Source: Cinnamomum chago (Eukaryota; Streptophyta; Magnoliopsida; Laurales; Lauraceae). Taken from it: a stretch of 64,000 nt of DNA. Numbering within the stretch: the stretch's first letter is position 1; each line of letters opens with the position of its first letter. The notes under the pieces were generated by a model that was not told the DNA's origin, searched no databases, and saw only the letters and a list, made by a program, of their open reading frames with translations. The position numbers and the translations under genes are program-made. This document shows, one piece after another, positions 45,761 to 57,541 of the stretch. The stretch is taken from NCBI GenBank assembly GCA_038049695.1, contig CP142451.1, positions 42,791,001 through 42,855,000 on the forward strand. Direction: 5' to 3'.

Positions 45761-47787
45761 TGAAAGTTAGTGTGAATCAGATCTGAACTCCTTTTAAGAA
45801 GAGAGTTCTATAGCTGGTATTTTTAAAACTTTTAACTAGGATCAGAATTAGAAAGCAAACCAGCCATGTAAATCACACAATAACACCATGCAATCATGAT
45901 CAACTTGTGTGTAAACAAATAAGATACAAAGGAGAACATATACCTGATGTTCTTGGGTTGAAAAACTTCTGAAATCTGAACTTTAAGATCAGATTCTTTA
46001 GACTGCAACTTTCAGCAACCTTGCTGGAATTTCTCTGCAGCAGGTTCCCTTCTAGTCTTCTCCTCTATTCCTCTTTCTCCAATCTGATTGGCTAGTGTTG
46101 GTGGGAACAAACTAGACTTCCCTCTAATTGTCTTTGCTTGATCTGAAGTGAAGAACTCAGATCTGATGTGGGTTTTCTGCAGGAAGAAAACAAGGACCAG
46201 CAAGAGGAAATCTGATGTGCAATGGACGTCCAAGGGTGTGAGTGCTGCCCCTCTTTCTTGTTTCCAATCTCTTGCACAACCAAGAGAGATTTTCTCTCCT
46301 TCTTCCCTCAATAATGTTGCACGCCCAAAGGGGGAACCACCAGCAATATATAATGCTGATATCTTGGAGAGAAAGTATCTTGAAAGAACTAGGAAACCAA
46401 GGAGAAAAAATAGGAACTTTCCAAAAAGGAAAACACACTCCATCATGGACGTCCAGCCCTCTTTCCTTTTCTATTTAGTTTCTAAATTGAATTAGAAAGC
46501 TACTAAACTTTAGGAAAACTTGCACAAAAAAGAACTCCTTCCAAGTAATGGGACCTGCACAAACTTGGGACCCACAAACTAGGGACCACATTGGCTAGCC
46601 CACACTTACTATGGCCCATGTACCAAATAATTTATCTAGAGTTGTAATTCATGTATACCATCATGGGCCTATTTGAATTTACACTCAAAATTATTTCTCC
46701 ACACATTTAAACAATTTAGGAAACCTTGCCAATCTAGGAAAGTGGCTAGAGAAGGGACCAAAAGACAAATTTGCCCTTGGCTTCCAAAATGACCAAAATG
46801 TCCATGCTAACCCCATAGCAACACTAGGATCATTTTAACCTTAACTCATTCCACTAGAGAGTTATGGTTGCACTCCAAGGACAAATATTAAATTGCAAAT
46901 AAAGCTCATCATAAATAGACGATTGTCTTTGACCTACCAAGTACAATGACCATAATGCCCCTCTACGTAACATCCATAATAAAGTAGGTTAACCGATGTA
47001 CTATCCACCTTCTTGATTACATCTCAACCTTAGAACTTCATACCCTTGACTTAATCATCATCCGGATATCATTCTCTTGATCCAGGGAGCGACCCACAAG
47101 TTCAATATCCATATGGAACATCCATATACTAAGATCTTAGATTCTGATGATTAATCGGATAATTCTAAGGGGACGATCATTCCATCACATGATGGCATAG
47201 ATTCCATATTGCATTTGCATGTCCCAACTAATCAAGCCCGAGCACCCAAAACACAGAGCTGTTGACCCATGAACAGGATCTCACCCATAGTGAATTAAAG
47301 CACAAGAACTTGACTTCGTCAGTTCATCCACAAATGCTCAAGATTAAGAGCACTGGTCTCTCAATAGCAAGAGGTGATTTGATCTCTCTCTGTGATAGTA
47401 CTATATTAGAGATCACACCTACAAGTGGTCCTATTCAATGCATGACACATGCACTAATGAGATAAATCCGGAAAAGCCTCCCGTGACTTAGGTAAGTCGC
47501 CCTGAATACAGGAGAGTATCTCATTATAACTTATACCAAGATGAAGTGCCCAACTCCATCTCTCAGTTATGAACAAGTTTATTGTTTCAAGTGTCCATGA
47601 CTCAGACCTTACTGTGTGTAGCCACTACACACCTAAGTCATTACTAGAAAACAATGGGCCTTACACAACCATACATATACACAAGTATAAAGAGAAAGAT
47701 GTCTTTCCATTAAATAACCAATAAATATCCAGTTACAGAGATGTGAGTGCAGTCAGTGGGCTTTAGGGCATACACCAATCCCAACAC
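45761..47787 (-). mobile_element. 5' LTR of the Copia element
   Basis: 2027 bp, TGTTGGGATTGG at 47787 to ...AACTTTCA at 45761, complete. It preserves the pre-insertion sequence of the site that T2 later entered in the other LTR. Confidence 0.85.
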
Positions 47788-48273
47788 ATGCACCATATCA
47801 TTCGTGTGATCACTGGCTTCCAGCCTTGTGCTGCACCATTTGGATATCTTATCACCGAGATTGCTCGTTCTTTTGGAGTGATTCCTCCTGACTCAGAGAG
47901 ACAAGAGCCAACAACAGTTTTCAACAAGACCAACATTCTCTTGATGAGGCTTCCTCCACCACCTCGTACAAACCCTGTAGCTGAAGGAGACGAAGAGGTA
48001 GAGGCTGCAGATTTAGATATTGCAGATCAGCAGCAGCCTCAACCTGATCAACCTGCTCAGCCTCGTCAGCCTCAGGCCCCTCCTCGGCGTACTATGGAGG
48101 AGCGCATGTCATCCTTGGAGCAAGTGGTTGCTACCATGCGTACTGAGTTTCATGAATTTAGATAAGAGGCCTCAGGGATGATGCGCAAGACACTGAAGTA
48201 TTTATCGAACATCTCCAAGACCTGCAGGCGCCTCGATGACACCATGCCTCCAACTACTCCAGATTCTGCCTAG
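47788..48273 (+). pseudogene. C-terminal part of the S4 accessory ORF
   Basis: Homologous to the second half of the ORF at 2162-3307: it starts at the HHIIRVITG motif, continues through ITEIARSFGVI and LLMRLPPPPR, then the Gln/Pro-rich stretch and the MEERM...TMRTEF and MRKTLKYLSNISK tail. The first half is lost to the Copia insertion. Fossil. Confidence 0.65.
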
Positions 48274-48705
48274 ATCTTTAGGAGTGTCTTCTTTTTGTTT
48301 TGGGGATTGTTTTTGGGTAGTGATAGATTGCTTTTCACATGTTGTATTCATTTTCTATCATCTAACATGTTGTTTTGAGTACTGACCATAATCTTTTGTT
48401 TATGTAATGGTCAAGTACTTCGTGATTCTTGTACTGAACTTATCTAGTTAAATCAATGAAAGTACAGTTTCATATTTCATCTCATTTCTCCTTGTTGTTT
48501 CTCTTTATGGATGTTTATGTTGTTTTTGAAGCTTTTAAGTGTTATATCAATTTATATTTGTTATCTTAGCTTCATTCAAACAATGCTAGACAAATCTATA
48601 TGCATGATAACCTGTTTCGCATTACAATTGCATTCTCATTTGGTAATAGGTGCTACTGAAAGGTATACGTTTTCTCGTGTATACAGGTTCCTTTGCAATT
48701 CGATG

Positions 48706-49063
48706 TCAAAGGGGGAGAAAAAAATTAGATCTATCTATTGTCACAAAGGGAGAGAAGAATAGAAGATCTGAAGATCAGACAAAAAGGAGACCAAACAAAG
48801 GGGGAGAGAAGAACAGATCTAACAAAGGGGGAGATCTGCTTTAAGAGCCAAAGTGAAGATTGATTGGTCGTTAAGAGCAAAGGAGAGCTCTAACCAAGGG
48901 GGAGAAATCAGCTTGGAAAGATTAAAGTCAAAAGCTCTCAACGAATCGGTCATGTGGTCGAAGCTACATTCAAGTGATTTCTAGAACAGAGCAGATTAGG
49001 AGATCCAAAGTCCTTTAAGTGGTGTGATCATAGGAGTTGCCATCAAATTGCAAAGGGGGAGAT
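48706..49063 (+). other. Multiple polypurine tracts of S4
   Basis: CAAAGGGGGAGA or near copies at about 48708, 48745, 48795, 48823, 48893 and 49051; the last abuts the LTR start TGTTAGG at 49064. Several such tracts before the 3' LTR are a known Sirevirus feature. Mirror copies lie at 1-130 (S2) and 62697-63080 (S5). Confidence 0.7.
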
Positions 49064-49418
49064 TGTTAGGTTCTTGTTTGTTGCAATTTTGATGGATGCA
49101 CACTCACATTCTCTGTCAAATGATCACACACATGAGCTCTTAGGTTTTAACTTTGGAATCTTGGATTCTACTGGCATGTGCATATGTTTTTGAAATGAAT
49201 TTCTCATGCATGTTTTTAGAATTCATATTCGCTTTTGAAAACCTAATTCTTTGTGCATGATTTTGGAAAATCAAATTAAGAATTTAGGTTTGTGCCTTGC
49301 ATACATATTTCATTTTTAGAATCATTTTAGTATGCATGAAGCACACTGGCCTTGAGTTCAAGTTGCACCTTTGGGATTTTGAAAAATCAGCAAGAACTCT
49401 TCCCAGGCCAGTTTGGTC

Positions 49419-49598
49419 GGTCGACCCACCCCTGTGCCCGGTCGACCGGCCCAACTGGCCTGCTGGAAAATGGCCAGTGTACTCGGTCGACCGAGCCAGG
49501 CCCAGGTCGACCGGGCAACTAGCCGTTGGGCCAGGTCGACCCGAGGGTCATGGGGTCGACCGGGCCAACTAGTCGTTGGACTGTTTTTTTGTATAAAG
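49419..49598 (+). promoter_or_regulatory. LTR promoter of S4: six GGTCGACC words and TATA box
   Basis: GGTCGACC starts at 49419, 49440, 49485, 49505, 49534 and 49554 (the last as GGTCGACC after a G-run); TATAAAG at 49592-49598. Spacings alternate between about 20-21 and 29-45 bases. Confidence 0.65.
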
Positions 49599-50231
49599 TC
49601 CATTCTTTTCCCTACTTTTGAGAGGCTTGTTGGATGAACTTCTGAAACCATTTTGGAGCCTAAGAAAGGGGAATGAGGTGATAAGGCTAGAAGGCTATTG
49701 GAAATCAAATGGTTGAGTTTTTAAAAGGTATATCTTACTTATTGTTTTGATTTCCATTCCAAATGAAATCCATGCATGTTCAAATCTTTGTATTTTCATA
49801 TATGCATGTTTTCTAGCTTTTAAAGAGATGTTTTGTAAACACATTATCACCTTTGGAATATTAGAATGGTTTTCAAACATCCTTGTCTAAATCACATGTG
49901 TTATTAATAGTTAAATCTTCTTACAACTTGTTTAGTTCCTTAATTCAAGTTGCTTGAACTATTCATGTGATTTAGCATAAAACTTCAATCACTATTATTC
50001 TGAGCTTAGATTTTAAAATGCATCAAGCATTCATTTAAGAACTTCACTTTAGAAATTGATTGAAGTAAAACACTCATACACTTTGTGCACACACTTTAGC
50101 TTAATTAAGTGTATGTTTGTACTTTGAATTTCACTTTCATATCAGCCTATTTAAGAGGAATTTTATTTGTGCTTAAATTGTATCTCTTAGAGTGTTCTTG
50201 AAGAGACACCTTCTTAGAGAAATCCTACATT

Positions 50232-50372
50232 TGTAAAGGTTATTGCTTAGCCTTAGAAAAGCACATTGTAAAGGTTATTGCTTAGCCTTTGAAAAGCATC
50301 TTGTAAAGGTTGTTGTTGAGCCTAGAGAAACATCATTGTAAAGGTTATTGCTTAGCCTAGTAAAAAGCATAA
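50232..50372 (+). repeat. 33-bp tandem repeat of the S4 LTR, four units
   Basis: TGTAAAGGTTATTGCTTAGCC followed by AAAAGCA-like ends; the third unit has GTTGTTGAGCC instead. Confidence 0.75.
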
Positions 50373-51441
50373 TTGATGGAAATCCGGTGGGGTGATTGGA
50401 TCACAAGCCGGTAGTGGATGTAGGCATTGAAGCCGAACCACTATAAATCTTTGTGTAGTGGTGTTTGCTTGTGGTGATTGTTTTCTTAGCTTCCTCATCT
50501 TGTCTGGTAAATCATCACATGTGACTAGTTTACTTTATAGAAATTAAAATTGGATAAAATTGGTCATATTAGTAGCACACCCTATTCACCCCCCCCCCCT
50601 CTAGGGTTAGAATCCCAGGACTTTCAGGATAAAAAAAGATCGAAAAACGGCCGAGAAACGGCGACCAGAAGGGGAAGAATCCCCATGGTCGCCAACGACC
50701 ATGGGTGCATTGTCGCCGGCGACCATGGAAATCTGGGTCGCTGGATTTTTTGCCGGGTTGCCCGTTTTCCGCCCCATTCACGTTTCGGGAGTTCCATCCC
50801 CTGTGGTTTTCAGAAAATTTGATTTTTTATGCTCGGAATCAACTGATCTTCATCAACATCTCGGATCCTCCGTCAAGAGCATAAAATCATCATTGATCGC
50901 TCCAAGATCGCCAACCGGCTGACCAAGAAAGTACACTTTCTGTCCGACCGATCGAGAAATCGAAAAGACAGATGTCACCGGCCCATTGATATCAACCAAT
51001 GTCTGAAGTTGCATCGCCATCCGACGTCAAATAACATGTGGATCCATCGGCGATCATCACAAGAAGAATTCCAAAAGACGTGGCATGGCCTGCGACTCTT
51101 CAAATGCCCTGCAACCACTTAATGCAATTAATTGACCCGTTTTATGATAACTTAATGCGGTCATTAACCCATTATTTTGGACGGCCCAATCAAAATCAAG
51201 AAAATGGGAGTTACAAATTCAAGTAATCATGATATTAAAATCATGAAACACCCCTCATCATGGAGATTAAGGACGATTAAATGCCCATCATTCTCCATCG
51301 GCCAATCATATTCAAGGTAAAAGGAGTTACAAAATCAAAGAACTAAAACTTGTAACTCCTCCCATCATGGAGCATCAATTCCATCAATTCTCTCATCATG
51401 GGTCATCAATCCCATAAATAACCCCATGGCTACCAAGAGCC

Positions 51442-51450
51442 TATAAAAAG
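51442..51450 (+). promoter_or_regulatory. TATA box of the second Tat-like LTR
   Basis: GCCTATAAAAAGGGGTC; followed by GTCATTCC and an A/C-rich start region with CACACATACATATACATAGAG. Confidence 0.6.
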
Positions 51451-51944
51451 GGGTCATTCCAAGAGATCCACACATACATATACATAGAGACATACACAGA
51501 CACAGAGAGAGAGAGAGATCCATACTCACAAGCAAGAAAAACTCTGAAGAAGTCCTGCTACTCTATTGCAGAAACACCACTAGGTGTTCGAAGTCCATTG
51601 GGGGGGCATCCCCCCAATGTCTCCTCTCTCCTTTTATCCAACATGGCCTAAACGTGGCTCTTCAGCCTGTTTACTCGGTTTTTCATTGGATATAGGACCT
51701 CCCCTTGGTTTTTATCCTCTAAAAAACTGAGGTCCAAGCCAAGCCAAATAATCAAAGCATTAAGCTTTCTCATCTGGAGGACGATGGCGAAGTCCATACA
51801 TGACTTGCAACCGTCGATCTGAACGAGTCCCCGAAATCTCCTGAGAAGTCAGATCCCTTTTCTCATTTTTCTATTGTATTTTGTATTCTTTGTAAAAAGA
51901 CAAAAAAATCACATTTCTTGTCTTTCATTATTGATCAGATTTGT

Positions 51945-52065
51945 AAATTGCCTTCTACGGCACAAATCTCCTTTCACGGCACAAGACCGCCTTTCACGAC
52001 AAATAAAATGAAATCGCCTTTCACGGCAAACAAAATGAAATCGCCTCTCACGACATTCAAAAAAT
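51945..52065. repeat. Short repeat AAATCGCCTTTCACGGCA
   Basis: Five to six units of 15-33 bases (CGCCTTTCACGGCAAACAAAATGAAAT and shorter forms). The mirror copy is at about 13590-13690. Confidence 0.65.
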
Positions 52066-52296
52066 CGTGTCACTTTCTTGAAATATATGTGCAATGGAAA
52101 GTTAGAAAAAAGAATTGATTTCCCTTCTACTTTTGAAGGTGAATCTCCGAATCACCACTTCAAATTCCAAGTAGAATAGAAAATCTGGCATACCCGTACA
52201 AAAATGTTGATGACTCGTTTTTCCTCCTCCGCCAGACCCCGATAGCCCCAGGGGTGGGAAGGAGAGGCTGAAAGGCCGGGCCCTCATCAATGTCTC

Positions 52297-52308
52297 GCTC
52301 TGATACCA
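52297..52308 (-). other. Primer-binding site of T6
   Basis: TGGTATCAGAGC on the minus strand, six bases from the LTR end at 52315. It shows that 52315-58977 is a 5' LTR, not a solo LTR. Confidence 0.7.
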
Positions 52309-54179
52309 GTCTATTGTGACCCCGGACTGGGTTAGCGCCCGAGGGCACTCCTAATCTTAGATCGGCGATCTAATACGGTATGCATTTTTCTTTTCTTTAT
52401 TGATATGTACATGGATGACGAAGAAACACCACATCGGGGTACATGATATCCCACAGGTTTCTGATGTGAGGATGTCACGCTCACAAGCAAATCACAATCG
52501 AGGTATGGAAGCGTGTAGTAAATTGAAATATAGAAATTCATTCCGTGATAGAAAGACTGATAATACAATTAAAAATAACATGATGTCAGAGTGAGTAATG
52601 TTCATATATCTTTCCCAAGACGTAAAGTTCAACATTTATACAAAAGATGAGTTCAATTAAACATTCCCCAAAAATAAAGGCCAGTACAACCAAAGTCCCA
52701 AAATGTGACTATCACCCTCCTAAAAGATGTTTTGTGACGCATAGCCTGACCCAATGTCTAGATGACATCATCACCTTGCCATTCTCCTGCAGAGAACCGC
52801 CTCCTCTGGCTCCTCGGGGACAACGAAATCTAGACCTGAGTACCAAAATAGTGGGTCAGACAGACAGTCTTGCAGGTGGGTGAAGAGATTAAACAATATA
52901 ATAATTTATAAATCAATTGAGGAAGAATTTTAAAATTTGTTTAAACAGTAATTGTCTTGAAATACAATGCATAATTTACTCAAAACACGTGATCAATATA
53001 AAACATGAATAGGTACCAATAAAAAAAATAACTTGCAAGATGGCAACCACACAAAGCTAAATCCTCCATCACTAATGTGATAGGAGCACGCTAGATGTGT
53101 TGGTCTCGGACAAGCGAAGAGACGAGAGCCAACTAAATACATATACTAGATGCCAAGAAACTTGGCTAATAGGCTAAACACTGACTGCGGAAATAGATAA
53201 CAGGACATACAAGAACCCAGACTGTAGCTGGAAGGAATTATTAAAGACTCCAAGTCGGTGGATCAAGCCGACAAGGTTGTCCAAGCTTAGTGGTGCCGAC
53301 ACATAGGTCACATGATGAAATCAAAACATAATTAGGTGTATAACACCAAACAGACTAAACTGGAAGCTCACACGCACATATAGCACGCCGATATCTTGTC
53401 ACGAATATACAGGGCTAGCAGGATACTCAAATTGCATATTACAATGGTTTTGAAGTAAAACTAGTAATGACACACAAGACTGAAGAGAAAAATATGTAAT
53501 TTGAGTAAAATAGAAATACAGATGGATTTCCATATAATGTCGGACCATACATTGAGGCTTCAAGATTTAACTCAATGTGTATAAGGGTCCCGTATGTCGA
53601 TTTTATTATTGGCTTGGTACTCCGTAAGATCAAGGACATCTCCAAGCACCCTATACACATTAGCAAATAAAGAGTCCTCAATATATTTCCGTAATGGGGT
53701 TTCTTTCCCAATCGAGCTCCATGCATCGTTCCCTAGGTCCCATCATAGCGTTAGGGCTCCAAACTGTCGCGACCCCGGACCGGGAATCCCAATCCGGGAT
53801 TCGGGACATTAGTGTGTAATGATTATTCAAGAGGATTACCTACATCCACAATATACAATTTATTTAATTTCCCACAGGTGTCCGCGGTGAGGATATCACA
53901 ACCTTGCATGAATGTTTCTTTTTAGTGCGGAAGCGTGTAGCAAATCAAATAGTAGACTATCTCTAATCATGCAAGCATTAATATCAAATATCAAAACTGG
54001 ATCAGAATGAGCAATGATCTAGCAAGTTTCCCAAAAGTTGTTAAAGTTAGACAAAATATCATTTAGTTACATTCCCCAAAATTAGAGGCCAACAAAGGCC
54101 AATATTACAAAATAATAACCCAAAAGAATGGTTAATAAGTTCTCCCCAAAATGTTACGCCTCTTGTAGCAACCCGATGT

Positions 54180-54312
54180 CTACATGACATCGTCAGCGCG
54201 CCACTCAACTAGAGGATGCGGCTCACCTACCGCCTCCTTCGGCTCCTCCTCAAGGAAACCGGCAACGGGACCTGAGTACCAAAGCAAAGGATCAGACACG
54301 ACGGTCTGGCAA
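54180..54312 (-). other. Conserved short reading frame in T4
   Basis: FWYSGPVAGF then LEEEPKEAVGEP, LVEW and ADDVM before a stop; same frame and length as T3 and T5. Confidence 0.4.
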
Positions 54313-55446
54313 GAGAGTGAGAAGATACAACATGTAATAGATGAAATATCTCGAAAAGCAAGGAAATATGTTTAAGCAAGAACTCTCATAAAATATATAA
54401 ATCGATTGCTAGAAAACATGTAAACAAGATAAAACATATGAGGTAACCAAGGGGATCGGGAACTCACAAGATGGCAATCACATAAAGCTAAGTCCTCTGT
54501 CACTAAAGTGACAACAGTAATACGGGATGTTGTTCTCAGTCACACAAGGTGAGGAGAAACAACGCAAATCATATATACAATATAAATATACGGGAACGGG
54601 ACCACGGTAGCGAACCGGGTATCGGGACGGGACCACGGTAATGACCGGGTATCGGGATCCAAACTGCAGCTGGCGGGACGGGAGAGGGATTTCCAAGTCG
54701 GTGGATCAAACCAACAAGGTATCCAAGCTTAGTGATGCCGACACATAGGTTAAATAACACATCGATACATATGCAAGTAAATCAAGTACAAGTAAAACAA
54801 TGAACGGGCAAGAATATTCAATGTATAACTTTCATTTCATATCGGGCAATACTCTTCGGGACAAGCCCATGTTACTAGTGTAACCATCAAGCTTTCGGGA
54901 AAACAGATCATGTAAAGTAAATCTTGGAAATGAAGAAATAAAGCGAACTATTACGATTCCGGGAAAATATTGATTTCAAGATCTATTTAAGTGAATAGGG
55001 GTCCTGTATGTCGATTATTGAAATGATTTGGTACTCTTTGAGTTTGAAGACATTCCGGGCTCCTTATGCACTTTTACTATTTTTAAAACTTATCATGAGC
55101 TTATGGATAGTACTAGATGCTATGATAGAAAAATCAAGACTATAAACGGTCCATCCTAAGTATGATGTCAACCCGGAACCATCGAGCAACCTACTCAGTC
55201 ACCGAAAGGAATAGAATTCGCGATACCCAAGGAAATAGACTTTGCATTTAGGTATGAAGAGGATATCGTGTCGTTCCATCCCGTTCAAGATTGAATAGAT
55301 TGAACTTCGATGCATTCCGAACCAACCGTGAAGAGCATCGGCTCAAGACGCTCTCACATATGGTCAAGTGAGTCCAAGGAGGGTAGCCAAGGTCCACAAA
55401 AAAAATAAATGTCAAAACCCACTGGACTCAAACTGAGTCCCCCTTC

Positions 55447-55569
55447 GGTCCGATCGATCGGCCGAAATTTCTGTACCAGAAATGCACAGGGTCCGATCGA
55501 TCGGCCCAAAAACCCTTACAGTTAAAAGACAGACCGATCGATCGACCTGTAGGTCCGATCGATCGGACC
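55447..55569 (-). promoter_or_regulatory. Palindromic word cluster of T4 (CGATCGATCG words)
   Basis: Same four words and spacers as T1 19628-19750, with only a handful of differences; the 18-bp palindrome GGTCCGATCGATCGGACC is at 55552-55569. Confidence 0.7.
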
Positions 55570-56339
55570 TGGGCGTGAAGCATGCCCGGGAACTTTATTT
55601 TTCTCCTTTTTGTTTCCTTTCCTTCCAACACATGATCAACCACATAGAACCATAAACAAGATAACTTAAACACATGATTCCAAGACATTAAATGAGGCTA
55701 TCAAGATGTGTAAAGATCATTTATTTCAACCATGGAAAAATCAATGAAAGCATGAAAACCATAAATGCTTCACCAAACCATTTCAAACTTAAAAACATCC
55801 AAACATTCACTTGCCTCAAGTCCAAGCTAGCTGAAATCAAGCCTCTATTCACTTTTATTGCTCAAAGCCAAGCTACAATCAAAAACCCCCAAAAACAACC
55901 CTAAAATGGGTTACACAAAGAATGAAAATGAAAGAACCACAATAATGCAAATGTAGCTTCTCAAGGGCTAGAGGAACACTAATCTAGGAGATGGGGATGA
56001 TCACTTACCTTTAAGGTCCTCTAATGGCAAGAATAAGCTCAATGGAGGTCTTGGAATGGAGGGTTTTCTCCACAAATGGTATCAATAGGGAGCCATGGTG
56101 AAGAGGAAGAAGAAGATGATCTCCATTTCGAGTTTGGTGCAAGATTTGTGAGGATTTGAGATGGAGAAGCAAGAAGAAGAAGAGAAAGGCAAGGAAAAAC
56201 CCTAGACTCAATAGTTGTGCTGGAACATGAAAATGGAGAAGGAAGGGGAAGGGTCTCCTTGTTAACACTTGGGAGGTTGGATCCCACAACTTAAGGAGCT
56301 ACATTGGCTGAAATCATCTCTCTCGGGTCCTCGGATGAA

Positions 56340-56370
56340 TTCGACGAAGAAGGAAGAAATGTTCGTCGAA
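56340..56370 (-). promoter_or_regulatory. 31-bp dyad of T4
   Basis: Perfect TTCGACGA and TCGTCGAA arms with a 15-base centre, as in T1 and T5. Confidence 0.55.
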
Positions 56371-56840
56371 ATATCTAGTTTCCAAAAAGTGTATCTTTTG
56401 CGGGTTTCGAGAATATTAAGTTTTCGGTACAGATTTTGTGTGCAATGACTGTTTTGCCCTCAAGGCTATGAAATCGGGTTTCGGGATCTCAAACGAGGAC
56501 GGGATCAACATGAAAGTTGTAGGATTCCTCAAGATGAATGCAACGGGCCAAAAACACAATTCACAACAAATCGGAAAAATCTCGCAAGAAAATGCAAAGC
56601 CGAAAAGGGAACCCCCAAAGGGCCCCACTAGCCAACAATACACTCAAAGTAGCCCAAAGCTAAAAATCAAGGTTATTCTAAACCCAACTTAACCAAAAAC
56701 ACTAATCAAGCTTAGCACTAACACGCGACTTAATTAGCACTAATCGGGTTCACTCGGGTCGGGGTCTTACACAAACAAACCTCTCCAAACATTAAAACGC
56801 CCCTTTTCAAGTTCCCAATATAGACCCAAGTCGGAGGGAC

Positions 56841-56963
56841 AGTTGGCTCGAGTAAACTTGAGTCGGCTCGAGCCAACAGCTCTCTATGTTGGGTTTACTC
56901 GAGCGAATTGGTCTCTGGTTGGGGTTCGCTCGAGCAAACCAAGGTTGGCTCGAGCGAATTGTG
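56841..56963 (-). promoter_or_regulatory. Palindromic word cluster of T6 (GCTCGAGC words)
   Basis: About six words around GGCTCGAGCC and TTCGCTCGAGC, partly decayed. Confidence 0.6.
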
Positions 56964-57541
56964 TCAAATGCCCGATTTAAGTGCAATTTGGGCTCCTTCT
57001 TCCTCCATATCAAGCCTCCTTTGAGCCACTATGACACATAGTATGGGCCTCTTTGCCTTCTCAAAACCACCCTTATTCCTCCATCAAACACTCCACAAAA
57101 TACTTCAAAATCCCTCTCATTCAACATAAGACAACCCATCATTCATGAAATTCGGATGTACCCATAGAACAAGATTTAACCAAGGAGAATGCGTAAATCC
57201 CAAGAGGTTAAACTAAAGAGAAGGACTAATCATTATGCATTTATGAAACCAATGGAAATCATAGCAAGAAGCATAGATGAAAATAAGTATAAAATCACCA
57301 AGAACGAGTATAATAATTAAGGATTTTCTCACAAAACTTGCTAGCATTCAAATTTATCCATTCATCCACTTTCCTTGGCTTCCAAGAGAGTTAAACAAGC
57401 TTCTAATCTCACTCCCAAGCCCAAAATCTCCAAGCTACACAAAAACCCCCAAAAACACCCATTTAGAACCCTAAATGACCAACACAATGAACAAGAAGGA
57501 GATAGCTTACAATAATGGAGGTGAAGACTCTCTAGGGCTAA

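Larger units (their letters stand above)
34341..47787 (-). mobile_element. Young Ty1/Copia element, with T2 nested in its 3' LTR
   Basis: Read on the minus strand: 5' LTR 47787-45761, primer-binding site 45759-45748, a repeat-filled leader, gag-pol (about 44014-39992), polypurine tract and 3' LTR (39977-39192 and 35026-34341, separated by T2, and cut short at 34341 by the Tekay LTR). The two LTRs differ at about seven sites in some 1.47 kb by eye, so the insertion is recent. It jumped into S4: the right flank at 47788 is mid-ORF of S4. Confidence 0.85.
47788..50626 (+). mobile_element. Sirevirus-like element S4, 3' part
   Basis: The 3' end of an S-family element on the plus strand, starting mid-ORF where the Copia element entered. 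It contains the end of the accessory ORF (47788-48273), a spacer with six GGGGGAGA-like tracts (48706-49063) and the 3' LTR (49064-50626). The 5' part is not in the window. Confidence 0.75.
49064..50626 (+). mobile_element. 3' LTR of S4
   Basis: 1563 bp, TGTTAGGTTCTTG to CAGGACTTTCA. It has palindromic words, a TATA box, the 33-bp repeat (50232-50372), the GGTAGTGGATGTAGGCATTG block and the C-run. It ends inside the Tat-like LTR that follows. Confidence 0.8.
50627..52289 (+). mobile_element. Tat-like LTR, second copy, 5' end missing
   Basis: In inverse orientation it matches 13369-14960: TATA box (51442-51450), the GGGGGGCATCCCCCC dyad region (51600-51615), CTCTTCAGCC, and AAATCGCCTTTCACGGC repeats (51950-52060). 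It ends ...CCTCATCA at 52289, next to the Tekay-like primer-binding site of T6, so it seems to have inserted in that leader. S4 lies across its left side. Confidence 0.55.
53765..56771 (-). mobile_element. Solo LTR T4, Tekay-like
   Basis: A 3007-bp unit, TGTAAGACCCCGACCCGAG at 56771 to ...GGTCGCGACA at 53765, with a perfect TSD CAAAC (53760-53764 and 56772-56776). It has the 31-bp dyad (56340-56370), palindromic words (55447-55569) nearly identical to T1's, the ACCGGGTATCGGG pair (54590-54660), the short frame (54180-54312) and the end block. The TATA position is weak. Confidence 0.87.
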
